The notes under the pieces were generated by a model. The model was not told the DNA's origin and searched no databases. It saw nothing but the letters and a program-made list of their open reading frames with translations. A program made the translations under genes and the position numbers. From JBBPXY01 sp038200435 (lineage in GTDB: Bacteria > Actinomycetota > Thermoleophilia > Solirubrobacterales > Solirubrobacteraceae), in contig JBBPXY010000071.1 of assembly GCA_038200435.1 (NCBI GenBank), positions 1 through 27,881 of the forward strand: a stretch of DNA of 27,881 nucleotides, read 5' to 3'. Position 1 is the stretch's first letter. Each line of letters begins with the position of its first letter. Below, in pieces: positions 13,270-20,245 of this stretch.

Positions 13270-13317
13270 GCGAACGTTCACGCACCGGTGTCCTGACACC
13301 GGTAAATGAACGTTCGC
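13270..13317. repeat. 48-bp nested perfect palindrome between convergent psp genes
   Basis: The outer arms GCGAACGTTC (13270-13279) and GAACGTTCGC (13308-13317) are perfect complements, and so are the inner arms ACCGGTGTC (13284-13292) and GACACCGGT (13295-13303), separated by CT. Symmetric 4-base internal loops (ACGC and AAAT) lie between the stems. The structure sits midway between htpX-pspAB and pspA-pspAA and is symmetric, so it could stop transcription from both sides or serve as a binding or recombination site. No T-run adjoins it. Confidence 0.8.
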
Positions 13318-13392
13318 GAACGGAACATCGTGCCGGACGCGCCCGTCGCTACCCCCTTGCGCGAAACGCGGTAACCGGCCGGTCGACAAAAA

Positions 13393-13429
13393 CTGTCCAC
13401 GACAGCGGAGCTCATGCCAGCTTGGACAG
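13393..13429. repeat. Hairpin repeat, copy 2 (CTGTCCA / TGGACAG)
   Basis: CTGTCCA (13393-13399) and TGGACAG (13423-13429) are perfect complements 23 bases apart. Copy 1 is at 148-193, with the same arms and 24 bases between. Here the arms are shorter because neighbouring bases differ. It lies 57 bases past the pspAA stop, where it could help to end that transcript. Confidence 0.55.
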
Positions 13430-13485
13430 AAGTTCCCGCCTCCCCTTCCTCAGACCCGAAGAAAAAGGGGCGCCGACAAACCCAC

Positions 13486-13764
13486 CTACCCCGGCAGCAG
13501 CCCCTCACCACTGAACGGCTCCTGCGCCTCCGCCAGCGTCGTATCCGGCGGCGGAAGGATCACCTCGGACTCCTCGAGCTCGTCCTCGCCCATCAGCTCG
13601 CCCTCGGAGCGCACCATGTCGAGCATCTGCCCGAAGAGCTCGTCGAAGCGCTTCTCGTCGCCGGACTCGACGGCCATGACGGCCTCGTTGTCGAGGTCGT
13701 TCAGCCGGTTGGTGCAGTCGTCGGAGAGCCGGTACTGGTCTTCGGTCGCGATGCGGACAATCAC
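13486..13764 (-). CDS. pspAA: PspA-associated protein PspAA
   Basis: A 92-residue protein beginning MIVRIATEDQYRLSDDCTNR. A mid-region NEAVMAVESGDEKRFDELFG and a C-terminal part ELEESEVILPPPDTTLAEAQ ending FSGEGLLPG match the small PspAA family encoded next to PspA in actinobacteria and archaea. It is highly acidic and cytoplasmic. GTG 13764 overlaps the pspA stop as GTGA, so translation is coupled to pspA. Its action is not known in detail; it is considered a PspA partner. Confidence 0.88.
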   Translation of the reverse strand: MIVRIATEDQYRLSDDCTNRLNDLDNEAVMAVESGDEKRFDELFGQMLDMVRSEGELMGEDELEESEVILPPPDTTLAEAQEPFSGEGLLPG

Positions 13765-14534
13765 GACGCAGACTCCTTCGAAGGCGCCTCTTGCCCGGGC
13801 TCGAGGGCCGGCGACGATTCCCCGCCGCTCCCAAGCTCCGCCTTCATCTTGTCGAGCTCGGAGTCGACCTGGCTCGAGCTCGACAGCTGTGAGAGCTGGC
13901 GGTCGATGTCGTCCTGACCATCGCCGATCTGGGTGAGGTCGGTGAAGGCGCCCGCCTTCTCGAGCTCGTCGACCGCGCCCGCTCGAGCGCGCATGTTCTC
14001 CGTCTTGTCGAGCGCGCGCTGCATGGCGAGGCCGACGTCGGCCATCTCCTCGCCCACGCCGCTCGCCGCCTCGCCGATGCGCACCTGGGCCTCGGCGGCG
14101 GAGTACTGGGCCTTGATGACTTCCTTCTTGGAGCGGAAGGCCTCGATCTTCGTCCGCATCTTCGCTTCGGAGTCGACCATCTGCTGCTGCTGCTTTTCCA
14201 GCTCGGCGACCTGCCCGTCGAGGTTCTGGAGCTCGGACTGGGCTACGGTCTTGCGTTCGAGCGCGGTGCGGGCGAGATCCTCCTGCCCCGCCGCGAGCGC
14301 CTGGCGCGCCTGCGTGTCGAGCTTGACCACCTGCTTCTCCAGCTTGTCGGTCTGAAGCTGCAGCCGCTTCTTGGACGTGACCACGTCGGCCAGCCCCTTC
14401 TTCACGTTCTGAAGCAGCTCGACCTGCTTCTGGTAGGAATACTCGAGGGTCTCGGACGGATCCTCGTGCTTATCGAGGAGCTTCGAGATCTTCGCCTTCA
14501 TCGTGGTGGAGATTCGCCCGGAGAGGCCGGCCAT
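13761..14534 (-). CDS. pspA: PspA/IM30 (ESCRT-III-like) envelope-stress protein
   Basis: A 257-residue member of the PspA/Vipp1 family, which polymerises on the inner face of the membrane to protect it under stress. Residues 1-220 are almost entirely helical and coiled coil: MAGLSGRISTTMKAKISKLL, the ETLEYSYQKQVELLQNVKKG helix, then long Lys/Gln/Glu-rich heptads (LEKQQQQMVDSEAKM, RIGEAASGVGEEMADVGLAM). The C-terminal 45 residues are acidic and probably disordered. ATG 14534 follows AAGGAG with 5 bases of spacing, one of the clear Shine-Dalgarno sites in the window. pspAA overlaps its end. The facing htpX-pspAB pair makes a full PspA-PspAA-PspAB-HtpX set. Confidence 0.93.
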   Translation of the reverse strand: MAGLSGRISTTMKAKISKLLDKHEDPSETLEYSYQKQVELLQNVKKGLADVVTSKKRLQLQTDKLEKQVVKLDTQARQALAAGQEDLARTALERKTVAQSELQNLDGQVAELEKQQQQMVDSEAKMRTKIEAFRSKKEVIKAQYSAAEAQVRIGEAASGVGEEMADVGLAMQRALDKTENMRARAGAVDELEKAGAFTDLTQIGDGQDDIDRQLSQLSSSSQVDSELDKMKAELGSGGESSPALEPGQEAPSKESAS

Positions 14535-14583
14535 GTGAGCTCCTTGGCTTCAAGAGGTGAGGAGCGACTAGCGTACCGACACC

Positions 14584-14879
14584 ATGGAGGGCAGGCAGGC
14601 AGCAGACCCCGGCGCGACGCTCGTCAAGTGGATGGGCCTCGCCGACGCCAACTCGGCGGGCTTCGTGCATGGTGGCATCACGCTCGCACGCTCGCATGGA
14701 GGTTTCACCGACGAGCTGCGGGCATCGCGGCGATCAAGCAGGGGCGGCCGACCGCGGTCCCGGGGCTGGAGGTGGCCGGTGCCGCTCAGGAGCGGCGCGC
14801 GCTCGAGGCTCAGGTGCGTCGCGCCAACCGTTCGGCCGAGCGCGAGCAGATCGTCGAAGCGCGCGTTACCCACCCCTAG
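14584..14879 (+). pseudogene. Decayed acyl-CoA thioesterase (hotdog fold)
   Basis: The first frame from ATG 14584 reads LVKWMGLADANSAGFVHGG, the typical start of YciA-like acyl-CoA thioesterases. It then degrades into TDELRASRRSS. One frame over, the same bases read AAGIAAIKQGRPT, matching the family's DEAAGIAAIKH motif, so one base was lost near 14717. Straight after that the second frame jumps to VPGLEVAGAAQERRALEAQV and ends RRANRSAEREQIVEAR, which is the usual C-terminal tail. The central part of the hotdog domain (about 70 residues in relatives) is therefore missing. A frameshift plus internal deletion means no active enzyme can be made. It is divergent from pspA, 49 bases away. Confidence 0.8.
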
Positions 14880-15001
14880 CCGGAGCCGTCCGCCACAGAC
14901 CGGATGCCTGAGGCGGAAGCGGCCGCGTGGCCGCCGCCCGAGACGTACGGGCGCGTGCGAATCCAAGTCTTTTCATCGGCCTGAACGGGTGCGGCTTGAG
15001 T

Positions 15002-15007
15002 TAGGCT
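15002..15007 (+). promoter_or_regulatory. -10 box for a leaderless start
   Basis: TAGGCT fits TAnnnT and ends exactly 7 bases before the ATG at 15015, with no Shine-Dalgarno sequence between. The same geometry occurs at lysA and xseA. No clear -35 box is seen. Confidence 0.4.
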
Positions 15008-15014
15008 CCACCCC

Positions 15015-16562
15015 ATGACCGCTCTGCGCCGCCTCCTCCTGCCGCTCACCCTCGTACTCGCTCTCGTCGCTCTCGTGGGCTGTGGCTCCACGCCGTCGGC
15101 CACGGGCGATGCCGACCCCGCCGCCTGGGCTCCCGCAGGCGCGCCCGTGTACATCGAGGCCTCCATCCGGCCGGGCGAGCCTCTGAAGAGCTCGGTCGAC
15201 TCCGTCATAGGCAAGGTCTCCCTGCGCAAGGACTGGCGCGCGCAGCTGATCGCGAAGATCAACTCCTCGAGCAAGCAAGGCGCCACCTTCGAGAAGGACA
15301 TCGATCCGTGGCTCGGCAACCGCGTGGGGGTGTTCGTCACCGGTCCGGTGATCGGCCGCAAGCCTCTCTACGCGGTGATCATCGGGGTGCGCGACGAGAA
15401 GAAGCTGAAGGACCAGGTCGACTCGAACCGCCTCGGCGGCAAGAGCGGGACACGGTCGGGCTCCTACAAGGACACGAGCTACCGCATCGCCCCCAATGGC
15501 ACCGCGACGGGGGTGGTCAAGGGCTCGTTGGTGGTGGGCACCGAGCCCGGCCTGCGCAAGGTCATCGACGTGAGCAAGGGCGCGCCGTCGCTCTCCTCGG
15601 ACCCGGCCTTCGGCAAGGCGAAGTCGCGGGCGGCCGCACAGCGCCTGGCCCTCATGTACTTCGACCCCCGCCGGCTCCTGGACCTGGCACCGCAGGGCGG
15701 CACGCGGTCGGCCCAGTTGCAGCAGCTGAAGGCCCTTCCCGGCTTTGCGAACGCCAAGCCGGTCGCGGTCGCTCTCGGCGCCACACCGAACAGCATCACG
15801 TTTGAGTCCACCGTCGAGCGCGCCGCAAACGCGGCCAGCTCGGCGAAGCGCACCCCGCTCTTCGACAATCTCCCCGGCGACTCGTGGGCGGCGCTGGGCG
15901 TCGGCGGCTTCGGCGATCGGGTAAAGCGCACGCTGTCCACGCTGCTCGGCACCGGCGCACCGGGAGCGTCACTCGCCCAGATCGAGTCGCTCGTACGCGC
16001 GCGCACCGGGCTTGAGCTCCAGCGCGACCTGCTCGGCTGGATCGGCGACGTCGCCTTCTTCCTTCGCGGCACGTCGACGTCCAACCTCAGCGGCGCCCTG
16101 GTTCTCTCCTCGAAGGATCCGGCCGTCTCGACCGCAGCGGTCGGCCGGATCGGCAAGGCTATCGGCAGGCTCGCGAACCGCCCCACGACGCCGGTTTCGA
16201 TCGCGGGCGCCCGCGGCTTCTCCGTTCCGACGAAGGGAAGCGGCCAGCCCGTGCTCATGGTCGCGAGGGGCGATCGCGTCGTGATCGCCTACGGCCTGGC
16301 GTCCGCCCAGGAGGCCCTCAAGCCCTCCAGGCGTCTCGGTGACTCGGCCGAGCTGCAGAAGGCAAAGAGCGCTCTCGGATCGGGACTCGACCCGACGTTC
16401 TACGTGGGCGTCGCCCCGATCCTGAAGCTGGTCGAGTCGGCCGGCTCCTCGCCGAAGTTGCAGCAGGCCCTGCCCTACCTCCGGGCCTACCAGTTCCTCA
16501 TCGCGGGCGGCCAGCGCAGCGGCAACGTCGGCCACTCGAAGCTGATCATCGGTCTGCGTTAG
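15015..16562 (+). CDS. DUF3352-family lipoprotein
   Basis: A 515-residue secreted lipoprotein. The signal peptide MTALRRLLLPLTLVLALVAL ends in a lipobox, LVGC (Cys about 23), so it should be lipidated by Lgt and anchored outside the membrane. The mature protein reads APAGAPVYIEASIRPG, then IDPWLGNRVGVFVTG (about 95-110), a Tyr/Lys-rich VRDEKKLKDQV, and later KRTPLFDNLPGDSWAALGVG and LGWIGDVAFFLRG. These are the recurring features of DUF3352 proteins in Thermoleophilia and related actinobacteria. The function is unknown. It ends 10 bases from the convergent acyl-CoA dehydrogenase and stands as a single gene. Confidence 0.85.
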   Translation: MTALRRLLLPLTLVLALVALVGCGSTPSATGDADPAAWAPAGAPVYIEASIRPGEPLKSSVDSVIGKVSLRKDWRAQLIAKINSSSKQGATFEKDIDPWLGNRVGVFVTGPVIGRKPLYAVIIGVRDEKKLKDQVDSNRLGGKSGTRSGSYKDTSYRIAPNGTATGVVKGSLVVGTEPGLRKVIDVSKGAPSLSSDPAFGKAKSRAAAQRLALMYFDPRRLLDLAPQGGTRSAQLQQLKALPGFANAKPVAVALGATPNSITFESTVERAANAASSAKRTPLFDNLPGDSWAALGVGGFGDRVKRTLSTLLGTGAPGASLAQIESLVRARTGLELQRDLLGWIGDVAFFLRGTSTSNLSGALVLSSKDPAVSTAAVGRIGKAIGRLANRPTTPVSIAGARGFSVPTKGSGQPVLMVARGDRVVIAYGLASAQEALKPSRRLGDSAELQKAKSALGSGLDPTFYVGVAPILKLVESAGSSPKLQQALPYLRAYQFLIAGGQRSGNVGHSKLIIGLR

Positions 16563-16572
16563 GCGCTGGCGG

Positions 16573-17862
16573 TTAGTTCGCCACGGACGCGATCGAGCTC
16601 GTCGGGGCGCCGCCGCCGTTCTTCTCGGCCACGTCGGCGATCACCTCGGCCGCCGCGGCGAATTGGCGACGGCGGTCGGCCACCTGCATGCGTGAGATGA
16701 CGAGCCGCTGGATCTGGGCGGTGCCCTCGAACAGCTGGTAGATCTTCGCGTCGCGGAAGAACTTCTCGAGCGGATGATCGGTGCTTGCCGCCTCGGGCCC
16801 GACGAGATCCATGAGGACCGTCGTTGCCCACATGGTCACGTCGCCCGCCTTGAGCTTCGACATCGAGCCCTGCCCGGCGGTCATGGGGATGCCGTTGCGT
16901 CCCATCCACGCCGCGCGCTGCACGAGCAGGCGGGAGGCGTCGATCTCGGTGGCCACGTCGGCCAGCACCTGCTGCACGCCCTGCTGCTCCAGCACCAGGC
17001 CGTTCTCATCCTTGCGGCCCTCGAGGTAGTCGAGGGTCCACTCGTACGCGGCGCGCGCGATGCCGAGGGCCGAGGCACCCACGAGCGGGCGGGTGATCTC
17101 GAACGTCGCCAGGGCGCCGGACGAGCCACCGGTCTGGCCCGAGCGCGCGCGCTCGAGCTTCTTCTCGAGCTTGTCCATCCCACCCAGCAGGTTCTCGAGG
17201 GGGATCCGGCAGTCTTCGAGCACCACCTCGGTCGTCTGCGAGGCGCGGATGCCGAGCTTGTCCTCCTTCTTGCCCTGAGAGAGTCCGGGCGTGCCCTTCT
17301 GCACGATGAAGGAGGCCTGGCCACGGTGGCCGAGCTCCGGGTCCACGGTGGCCACCAGGACGTTGACGTCGGCAATGCCGCCGTTGGAGATGAAGACCTT
17401 CGTCCCGTTTAGCACCCAGTCGTCACCGTCGCGCTTGGCCGTGGTGCGCAGCGACTTGACGTCGGATCCGGCCGAGGGCTCGGTCACCGCGTAGGCGGCG
17501 GTGCGGATCTCGTCGCCGACGCCGTAGCACTCGGGCAACCAGTGAGCCATCTGCTCGGGCGTGCCCGACGAGGCGATGCCCGCGGCGGCGAGCGACGAGG
17601 CGGAGATCGCCAGCGCGATGCCCGCGCAGCCCCAGTGCAGCTCTTCGGAGTAGATGACACCGTTCATGCCGCCGGGGTCGCTGGCCATCTCCTGAAGCAG
17701 GTCGAGCCCGTGCAGCCCCTGAGCACGCGCCTCGCGGATCACATCCCAGGGGACGGACTGCTCGCGGTCATAGAGTGGGGCGGCCGGCCGGATCACGTCG
17801 GCGGCAAAACGGTGGCAGCGGTCTTGAAACTCGCGGGCCTGATCGCTCAGCTGAAAGTCCAT
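16573..17862 (-). CDS. Acyl-CoA dehydrogenase
   Basis: A 429-residue FAD-dependent flavoprotein that makes a trans-2,3 double bond in acyl-CoA, as in beta-oxidation or branched-chain acid breakdown. Family motifs are AAYAVTEPSAGSDVKSLRT (FAD/substrate, about 127-145), VLNGTKVFISNGGIADVNVL, the loop KLGIRASQTTEVVLEDCRIP (about 204-223), and the C-terminal KIYQLFEGTAQIQRLVISR. The latter holds the catalytic Glu at about 379, the medium-chain-type position. The substrate cannot be fixed from sequence. A purine-rich AGAGGGAG lies about 15 bases before the ATG. A TetR-type palindrome (17920-17935) 58 bases upstream suggests control by an acyl-CoA-sensing repressor not present in this window. A thiolase at 26745 could act in the same pathway. 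Confidence 0.92.
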   Translation of the reverse strand: MDFQLSDQAREFQDRCHRFAADVIRPAAPLYDREQSVPWDVIREARAQGLHGLDLLQEMASDPGGMNGVIYSEELHWGCAGIALAISASSLAAAGIASSGTPEQMAHWLPECYGVGDEIRTAAYAVTEPSAGSDVKSLRTTAKRDGDDWVLNGTKVFISNGGIADVNVLVATVDPELGHRGQASFIVQKGTPGLSQGKKEDKLGIRASQTTEVVLEDCRIPLENLLGGMDKLEKKLERARSGQTGGSSGALATFEITRPLVGASALGIARAAYEWTLDYLEGRKDENGLVLEQQGVQQVLADVATEIDASRLLVQRAAWMGRNGIPMTAGQGSMSKLKAGDVTMWATTVLMDLVGPEAASTDHPLEKFFRDAKIYQLFEGTAQIQRLVISRMQVADRRRQFAAAAEVIADVAEKNGGGAPTSSIASVAN

Positions 17863-17919
17863 CGTGGGTAGGGCTCCCTCTTCGCGCCAGCGGCGCCGGG
17901 GGGTCGGCGCGCAAAGCGA

Positions 17920-17935
17920 TTGACTGGTCAGTCAA
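17920..17935. promoter_or_regulatory. TetR-type operator upstream of acyl-CoA dehydrogenase
   Basis: TTGACTGGTCAGTCAA is palindromic except for the central two bases. Sites of the form TTGAC-N-GTCAA are typical for TetR-family repressors of fatty-acid degradation genes. It lies between divergent genes (starts at 17862 and 17996), and TTGACT may overlap a -35 box. Which regulator binds is inference. Confidence 0.6.
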
Positions 17936-17995
17936 CAGTTGCCCATCCTACCGATCGCCGCCGTTCATCTGGGCGCCCGCTACGCTCCCGGACCC

Positions 17996-19189
17996 ATGCG
18001 CGCCCCCCGCCGGGCCAGCGTCCGCTGGCTGTTCCTCGCCCTCGCCGTCGCGCTCGCCGGCTGCGGTTCGAGCCAAGCTCCCGCCCCGCTCGACCGCCCC
18101 TCCGCGCCGTCACCGGGCGGACCGCCCACGGCGGCGCAGATCGGCTACCCGGGGCTCGCGACGAAGAACACCGCGCGTGTGGCCGGCGCCGACGCCACGA
18201 GCATCGCGTCCGCGATCGCCCAGGTCGTCTATCCGGGCCAGGCCACCGGCAACCGTCCACCCGCTGTCGCGCTCACCGACGGCCGCGACTGGCGCACGGC
18301 GCTTGCCGCGTCGGTCTTCATGAGCGCACCCCTCAAGGCGCCCCTCATCTATGGGTCGGGCACCGACCTGCCCGCCACCAGCGACCAGGCTCTGCGCGCA
18401 CTCGCGCCGACGGGTTCATCGGCCGCCAATGGCGCGCAGCTCATTCGCGTCGGCAACGTCGCCAACCCGCGCAACCTTAAGAGCGTCAACGTTCGGGGCG
18501 CCCAGCCGTTCGCCATCGCCGCGGAGATCGATCGGTTCCTTGCCGCTGCGGCCGGTGAGACGACCGACTCGGTCCTGGTGGTCTCGGCCGATGATCCCGC
18601 CTACGCCGAGCCGGCCGCCGGCTACGCGGCCAAGAGCGGAACGCCGATCCTCTTCGTCAAGCGCGACTCGGTGCCGTCCGAGACCAAGACGGCGATCAAC
18701 CGCCATCAGAAGCCGCACATCTACGTGCTCGGACCCCCGGAGACCGTGAGCGACAAGACCCTGAAGGAGCTCGGCAAGCTCGGCACCGCGACGCGCGCCT
18801 ACGACTCCGTCCCGAAGGTCACCGATCCCGTCACGAGCGCCATCGCCTTCACCCGCCTGCACGACGCGAACTTCGGCTGGTTCGTACGCGATGCGGGGCA
18901 CGGCCTCGTCTTCACGAGCACCGATCGCCCGCTCGATGCGGCGGCAGCCGCTCCTCTCTCCGCGTCGGGCACCTACGGCCCTCTCATTCCCATACCGCGC
19001 GGCGGAGCTCTCCCCAAACCGCTCGAGCAGTTCTTGCTCGACATCGAGCCCGGCTACAGCACCGACCCGGTTCGCGGCGTTTACAATCGCGGCTGGTTGA
19101 TCGGCGATACCGCAACGTTGCCGCTAGCGCTGCAGGCGGGCATCGACCGCCTCATGGAGATCGCCCCCGTGAAGAGCAAGCAGCCGTGA
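17996..19189 (+). CDS. CWB2-type cell-wall-binding lipoprotein
   Basis: A 397-residue lipoprotein. ATG 17996 begins MRAPRRASVRWLFLALAVAL and the lipobox LAGC places the lipidated Cys at about 24. After a Pro/Ala-rich linker come repeats of the cell-wall-binding type 2 (CWB2) kind: TARVAGADATSIASAIAQVV, the LIYGSGTDLPATSDQALRAL region, DSVLVVSADDPAYAEPAAGY, TPILFVKRDSVPSETKTAI and IYVLGPPETVSD. CWB2 domains anchor S-layer and surface proteins to cell-wall polymers, which would tie membrane and wall together here. The longer frame from 17939 has no ribosome site. The stop overlaps the next start as GTGA, so the small protein after it is coupled. Confidence 0.82.
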   Translation: MRAPRRASVRWLFLALAVALAGCGSSQAPAPLDRPSAPSPGGPPTAAQIGYPGLATKNTARVAGADATSIASAIAQVVYPGQATGNRPPAVALTDGRDWRTALAASVFMSAPLKAPLIYGSGTDLPATSDQALRALAPTGSSAANGAQLIRVGNVANPRNLKSVNVRGAQPFAIAAEIDRFLAAAAGETTDSVLVVSADDPAYAEPAAGYAAKSGTPILFVKRDSVPSETKTAINRHQKPHIYVLGPPETVSDKTLKELGKLGTATRAYDSVPKVTDPVTSAIAFTRLHDANFGWFVRDAGHGLVFTSTDRPLDAAAAAPLSASGTYGPLIPIPRGGALPKPLEQFLLDIEPGYSTDPVRGVYNRGWLIGDTATLPLALQAGIDRLMEIAPVKSKQP

Positions 19190-19464
19190 GCCAAGCCGAG
19201 CACCCTGACCGCTCCTCGCCGCAGCACGACGTCACGCTCGACGACGTGCGGCAGCTCATGGGCGCGTCGACCCCCCACTTCGCGCTGCAACTGCGCGAGC
19301 GCATTCGTCGCCTCATCCGCGGGCTGCCGGCCGACCATCCCGCCCGCGTCGAGGGGGAACTAGAGGTCGCCCGCCTCGATGCCCTCGCCGTCACGGGCGA
19401 GGTACGCGGGGTGGGCGCCCAGGACGGCCAGCGCTCGCTGGCCAGCCTCTCCGACGAGGCCTGA
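19186..19464 (+). CDS. Small conserved-looking protein, unknown
   Basis: A 92-residue protein starting at GTG 19186, which overlaps the stop of the CWB2 gene by 4 bases. The sequence TLDDVRQLMGASTPHFALQL is followed by an Arg-rich helix RERIRRLIRGLPADHPARVE and GELEVARLDALAVTGEVRG. It lacks a signal peptide or membrane segment, so it should be cytoplasmic, possibly helical and nucleic-acid or protein binding because of its basic centre. I do not recognise the family. The good coupling on both sides and codon use support a real gene. Confidence 0.65.
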   Translation: MSQAEHPDRSSPQHDVTLDDVRQLMGASTPHFALQLRERIRRLIRGLPADHPARVEGELEVARLDALAVTGEVRGVGAQDGQRSLASLSDEA

Positions 19465-19468
19465 CCAG

Positions 19469-20236
19469 GTGAGCGCGCTCGAGCGGGTCGGGGCGCTCCT
19501 CGACCCTGGCGCGCGCGCCGCGGGTGGCGATGAGTCCCAGGGCTACCTCGACCTGCTCGGCGGAGAAGAGGCGGCGATCACCGGCCTCACCCAGCGCCTG
19601 ATGCTCACCGGTGCTGTGCCCTTCGTCTACGAACGGTGGTGGCGCCCGACGCTCGGGCGAGTCGCCAAGGGAGCGCTCGGTCCGGGCATGCAGGAGGAGC
19701 ACCGCATCGCCCGCTTGATGCTCGGCCTGACGCCGGGCGACGGAGTGCTCGACGTCGCGTGCGGACCGGGCAACTTCACCCGGGGGTTCGCGCGCACCGT
19801 CGGAGAGACCGGGCTGTCGGTCGGCATCGACGCGTCGGCCACGATGCTCGCCCGCGCCGTGCGCGACACGCCTGCCGAGTTGGCCGAGACCGCGGCGTTC
19901 CTGCGCGGCGACGCGATCGCCCTGCCCTTCCGCGACCACTCCTTCGACGCCGTGTGTTGCTTCGCGGCGCTGCATCTCTTCCCCGACCCGCTGCTCGCCC
20001 TCGACCACATGACGCGCGTGCTGACCCCGGGCGGACGGCTCGCGATCCTCACCAGCTGCCGCACCCGCTCGGCGCCGATGCGCACCTGGGACGGCTTCCT
20101 CGGCGAGCGGAGCGGCATGAGGATGTTCGAGCGCGACGAGATCGTCGACGCTCTCAAGGAACGTGGCTTTGTCGAGATCCGGCGACGCATCACCGGCCTG
20201 GCGCAGTTCGTCGGCGGCCGGCTGGCCGCGGTCTGA
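19469..20236 (+). CDS. Class I SAM-dependent methyltransferase (UbiE-like)
   Basis: A 255-residue protein beginning at GTG 19469, 4 bases after the preceding gene, with GAGG about 10 bases upstream. The SAM-binding motif I is VLDVACGPGNFTRGFA (about 93-108), motif II SVGIDASATMLARAV, and further motifs DAIALPFRDHSFDAVCCFAA and RVLTPGGRLAILT. The N-terminal 75 residues include YLDLLGGEEAAITGLTQRLM and FVYERWWRP, seen in UbiE-like methyltransferases of quinone or lipid pathways. The substrate is unknown. Together with the CWB2 lipoprotein and the small protein it forms a coupled trio. Confidence 0.88.
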   Translation: MSALERVGALLDPGARAAGGDESQGYLDLLGGEEAAITGLTQRLMLTGAVPFVYERWWRPTLGRVAKGALGPGMQEEHRIARLMLGLTPGDGVLDVACGPGNFTRGFARTVGETGLSVGIDASATMLARAVRDTPAELAETAAFLRGDAIALPFRDHSFDAVCCFAALHLFPDPLLALDHMTRVLTPGGRLAILTSCRTRSAPMRTWDGFLGERSGMRMFERDEIVDALKERGFVEIRRRITGLAQFVGGRLAAV

Positions 20237-20245
20237 ACCGACCTA

